Origin: Epiperipatus broadwayi | Lineage: Eukaryota > Onychophora > Udeonychophora > Euonychophora > Peripatidae | NCBI GenBank assembly: GCA_028023455.1 | Contig: JAQFVV010012573.1 | Span: 1,982,815 to 2,046,814, forward strand | Length of the DNA: 64,000 nucleotides | Reading direction: 5' to 3' | Part shown: positions 61,263 through 64,000 of the stretch, one piece after another | How the letters are laid out: each line of letters opens with the position of its first letter | How positions within the stretch are numbered: the stretch's first letter is position 1 | Program-made: the position numbers and the translations under genes | The notes under the pieces: generated by a model | What the model was told of the DNA's origin: nothing | Database searches by the model: none | The model's input: the letters and a program-made list of their open reading frames with translations, nothing else

Positions 61263-61957
61263 AATACAAGCGATTATATACATATGTGAGGGAGATAGTG
61301 ATCTGGACTGAGTGATGAGTGCTGATTCAGCATGAAATACATATATCGGAGATAATTTATCCTTTTCACATATATATAATCGTATGCATTGGTTGAATAA
61401 GGTAAATTGTAAAGCTGTGGGGGATTTGTAAGTTTGAGTTCAAGTTCCTTATAATTACATTAAGTTTAACATAGAAAATGTACATATATTTAGGTATAAC
61501 ATATTCAGCCTGTATTCAGCCCATTCCTTTTTATAACTAAATTGCAATATTAAGATCCTATGTGTGATGTGTCAGATTGATTTAAGGTCAACATGGGTAC
61601 ATAAAAATATTAGCATCAGCAAGATTTTTTGAGTGTTTCATCTTTGGATTTTGAATGATATGGATGGCTGAAGAGTTGGAGAGTGGACAGATTGAAGTTT
61701 GTCCATTAAAGTTTAAAAATTTGCTATTTTAATGTAAACTGAGCACTGATTGTATATTTGTGTGAGAGATAGTGATCTGGACTAAGTGATGAGTGCTGGT
61801 TCAACATAAAATACATATATTGGAGATCATTTATCTTTTTCACATGTATATAATCATGTGTATTGGTTGAATAAGGTAAATTGGATAGCTTTGAGGGATT
61901 TGTAAGTCTGAGTTCAAGTCCTTTATAATTACATTAAGTTTAGTACATGTATTTGAG

Positions 61958-61960
<3 letters not shown>
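61263..61960 (+). repeat. HH1 repeat, tandem units (plus), about 475 bp period
   Basis: The hammerhead segment recurs at about 61295-61355 and 61770-61830, and the tRNA-like region at 61395-61440 and 61865-61915, which gives a period near 475 bp. Both ribozyme cores have GTGATGA in place of CTGATGA, and the second has AAAA for GAAA, so neither should cleave. The array ends in TA repeats. Confidence 0.8.
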
Positions 61961-61999
<39 letters not shown>

Positions 62000-62008
62000 A
62001 AGGCTATA

Positions 62009-62040
<32 letters not shown>
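61960..62040. repeat. TA microsatellites
   Basis: Two TA runs at about 61961-61995 and 62012-62041 are separated by a short unique segment. Confidence 0.9.
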
Positions 62041-62045
<5 letters not shown>

Positions 62046-62079
62046 CTGCCTTACACTACACTAATAATAATAATAAACA

Positions 62080-62269
62080 TTATATAACATTACAATACTA
62101 GCTAAAAAAAACTCAACTTACTAAAATTCTTCAGCAATCATAATTTCATTTATTAACAAGCAGACCTTTTCAATTTTGAAAAAGTCTATTTGATAATAGA
62201 TGAAACTATAATAGCAGAAGAATTTTAGTAATGTTTAGTTTTATTGGCTAGTATTGTAATGTTATATGA

Positions 62270-62272
<3 letters not shown>
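62080..62272. repeat. Hairpin element, arms about 55 bp, in TA repeats
   Basis: ATAACATTACAATACTAGCT and ACTTACTAAAATTCTTC on the left are mirrored by GAAGAATTTTAGTAATG and GGCTAGTATTGTAATGTTAT on the right. The loop is about 80 bp. Both ends lie against TA tracts, as expected for a TA-targeting MITE. Confidence 0.7.
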
Positions 62273-62299
<27 letters not shown>

Positions 62300-62301
<2 letters not shown>

Positions 62302-62556
62302 ATTGTAACAGAATAAAAATGTGAGCCATGAAAGAAGGTCCACGTAATAATGTCCCACAAATTGTGATTTCATTTGTAACAGAATAAAAATATGCACTGA
62401 AGTTGGATATCTTTTTATAACAGAATAAAAATATATCATAGCCTAATTATTGATCACCATTTGTAACAGAATAAAATACGTCCAAAAGTAGAACAATCTT
62501 AATTTAATAATGCCCCATGAATTGTAGTGTCATCTATAACGGAATGAAAATAATTA
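62300..62556 (+). repeat. Five spaced copies of a TGTAACAGAATAAAAAT motif
   Basis: Copies start at about 62304, 62375, 62416, 62462 and 62535, with start-to-start distances of 71, 41, 46 and 73 bp. The intervening sequences also share traces (TAATAATGTCCCACAAATTG and TAATAATGCCCCATGAATTG), so this is a decayed minisatellite with a longer unit rather than a CRISPR-like array. Confidence 0.7.
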
Positions 62557-62760
62557 ACTAAACTAAAGTGAATATCAATCAATGAACAGAAATATAACAG
62601 TTACATCACATGATCTCCATTCTTTATGCTTACACAAGTTGTTTTTTACAGATTCAAAACTCTCCATACCATAGTGCCACTCAGTGCAAGCCAGAGTAAT
62701 CAATGGATGCAGGAAGGATTGCCTATAAAATCCCTATCTATTGCCTATTCATCAAATATG

Positions 62761-62799
62761 TCCAAACTAATTTCCAGCTTGTGGCTTTCATTAGTGAGA
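62761..62799 (-). ncRNA. Hammerhead-like relic in HH3 left arm
   Basis: Read on the minus strand: CTAATGA, AGC-CACAA-GCT stem II framed by an A-G mismatch, GAAA, then TTAGTT, followed by TGGAC, which partly pairs with the upstream CTCA. One core base is changed (CTGATGA to CTAATGA), so it is probably inactive. Confidence 0.55.
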
Positions 62800-63326
62800 A
62801 GCCTTGAATTTGAGCCACTGCATTAGATCTTAGAGTAGCCACCTTTTACTTTTTAGCTAACTATAAAACTTTGAGTCCAAAATGAAAACACAATAATGTT
62901 TTTAAGCTAAGCTCATTAGGTTATAGTTGTATAGATCTGAACTCAGTTCATCATCCATACTTTTGGTTTCTTTGGTTCTTTAATAAGCACAATCATTATA
63001 ATTTCTATTGGGCAGGATTGGTTTTAAAACAGCCTTTGCAAGCATAAAGAAGGGTGATCATGTGATTTTGCTAGTTTAATACCAATCCTACCCAAGAGGA
63101 TTATGGCAACTGTGGTTATTAAAGAACCAAAGACACCAAAAAGGTATGAATGCTGAACTGAGTTCAGATCTATACAACTATAAAAGCTAATGAGCTTAGC
63201 TTGAAAACATTATTGTGTTTCTATTTTGGATTCAAAGCTTTGTAGTTAGCTAAAAAGTATAAGGTGGCTGTTGGGGGGTTGGTTTAGATCCTAAGATCTA
63301 GGTGCAGTGCTCTCAGATCCATGACA

Positions 63327-63365
63327 CCTCCCTGATAAAGCCACAAGCTAGAAACTAGTCAGGGA
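63327..63365 (+). ncRNA. Hammerhead-like relic in HH3 right arm
   Basis: CTGATAA (63332-63338; CTGATGA with one change) is followed by AGC-CACAA-GCT, GAAA (63351-63354) and a minimal stem III AC-TA-GT with C at the cleavage position. Stem I is CTCC opposite AGGGA with a mismatch at the first pair. Combining both arms gives an intact ancestral core. The present copy should be inactive. Confidence 0.55.
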
Positions 63366-63487
63366 ATATTGAATGAGTAGGTATAAGGTAGGGAATTTAT
63401 GCATAAATCTTCCTGCATCTATTGATTATTTTGGCTTGTGCTGGATGGTGCTACTGTATGGAGAGTTTTGCCTTTTTGAATCTAACA

Positions 63488-64000
63488 CTTAATTTACTAA
63501 AATAACGATAATAATCTTTGTTGTAACCTCATAAATTCAAATAGCATTTATAACAGATAGAAAATAAGTAAAATTATTGTTTCAAACTAACCTAAAAATA
63601 TGAATGACAAAACCAAATATCACTATTATTTAAGCAGTGATCTATGCATATTATATAAACTAATTAGAATAAAAATAATGACAAAGAAATAGACAAATAA
63701 ACCTTAATATTTCTTATGAATCAAAACACTTTATAATAACACAAACTTATATTAAAAGTTAGACATTATTTATATTTATACTTAAAGAAAATGATTCATA
63801 GATGAAGATAATTTAATATGGCCTACAAATCTAAAATATCAATGATATTTAAATAAATATATGACTCTCTACTTGATTTCTAAGTGTAACTAAATAAAAT
63901 AATAATAATACTAACTTAGCCATGCTATTCTACCAATACCAGTTTATTCATTAATTAAGTCAATTATAATAAGATTAAATAATTAATAATGCAAAGTCCA
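63488..64000. other. AT-rich sequence, nothing recognised
   Basis: No coding, RNA or repeat feature was seen up to the window end. Confidence 0.5.

Larger units (their letters stand above)
62650..63487. mobile_element. HH3 foldback element, arms about 400 bp
   Basis: The left arm runs inward from GATTCAAAACTCTCCATA (62651) and the right arm ends CTGTATGGAGAGTTTTG...TTGAATCT (63483). They pair along about 400 bp with the centre near 63055. Each arm carries a hammerhead-like segment and the block TGCTGAACTGAGTTCAGATC. The latter, and a second block (TTGAAAACATTA, 49 bp further on), have close counterparts at the same 49-bp spacing in HH2 (28826 and 28875). HH3 is therefore a relative of HH2 arranged head to head. 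No protein is encoded. Confidence 0.8.

Noticed and set aside
62300-62556. CRISPR array
   Set aside because: The sequence is eukaryotic, spacing is irregular (41-73 bp), spacers share similarity and no cas gene exists; a decayed minisatellite fits better.
62626-62826. 66-codon ORF at 62.6 kb
   Set aside because: It lies within the arm of the HH3 foldback and overlaps the hammerhead relic on the other strand; no counterpart frame is kept in the other arm.

Overview
This is eukaryotic, animal-type DNA, roughly three-quarters A+T by eye. It holds no convincing host gene: there is no long intact ORF, only one weak micro-exon candidate, and many microsatellites. Everything coding that I recognise is a decayed transposable element: RTE-type and other non-LTR reverse transcriptases (RTs), Penelope-like elements (PLEs) with GIY-YIG endonuclease, an LTR-element relic and a mariner-type transposase relic. 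The mixture of RTE, PLE, mariner and hammerhead repeats suggests an AT-rich invertebrate metazoan (mollusc, flatworm or cnidarian are all possible); the sequence alone does not fix the phylum.

The main result is a set of three repeat families that carry type-I hammerhead ribozymes (HHRs). I call them HH1, HH2 and HH3. HH2 (28748-29577 and 39899-41256) consists of head-to-tail units of 408 and 401 bp. Each unit carries a short hammerhead: CTGACGA, stem II, GAAA, a minimal stem III and a 6-bp stem I. Between the two loci stem I changes on both sides (CTTTCA/TGAAAG to CCTTCA/TGAAGG), a compensatory change. HH1 (units of about 440-475 bp, at least six loci) pairs a tRNA-like polymerase III promoter region with a different hammerhead. 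HH3 (62650-63487, fragment at 53500-53640) is a large foldback whose two arms each hold a decayed hammerhead-like core and share ordered sequence blocks with HH2. Both HH2 loci sit inside the TA tract of an HH1 copy. These look like retrozymes, meaning non-autonomous elements that spread through small self-cleaved circular RNAs. PLEs, the proposed helpers for such elements in animals, are present at 22.7 kb and 55.1-59.2 kb.

Layout: 0.57-1.65 kb, inverted-repeat element with TTAGGG-like repeats inside; 3.3-7.3 kb, interspersed repeat R1 interrupted by a 1.87-kb LINE; 9.88-12.3 kb, 5'-truncated RTE (minus); 13.1-15.6 kb, LTR-element relic (minus); 15.65-18.83 kb, second R1 copy interrupted by a tRNA-like/RTE chimera; 19.2-20.15 kb, another LINE RT relic; 21.1-22.0 kb, third R1 copy (inverted); 22.7 kb, PLE fragment; 23.56 kb, RTE tail; 26.8-32.2 kb, RTE pseudogene split by HH1 and HH2; 33.6-34.5 kb, very long tetranucleotide array; 35.4 kb, ATA array; 37.4-42.0 kb, RT relics split by HH1 and HH2; 42.75 kb, foldback MITE; 44.2-46.1 kb, richer but unidentified sequence; 48.2 kb, HH1; 50.9-51.5 kb, CpG and GC-rich patch; 54.8 kb, HH1; 55.1-59.2 kb, three PLE fragments; 59.65-60.5 kb, mariner relic; 60.55-62.0 kb, HH1 array; 62.08-62.55 kb, hairpin and spaced 20-bp repeats; 62.65-63.49 kb, HH3.

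The elements relate to each other by nesting, which gives an order of events: LINE and RTE copies decayed, HH1 inserted into them with 9-11 bp target duplications, and HH2 then entered HH1. The HH2 dimer at 28.7 kb is identical between its two units by eye, so it is probably the youngest insertion here.
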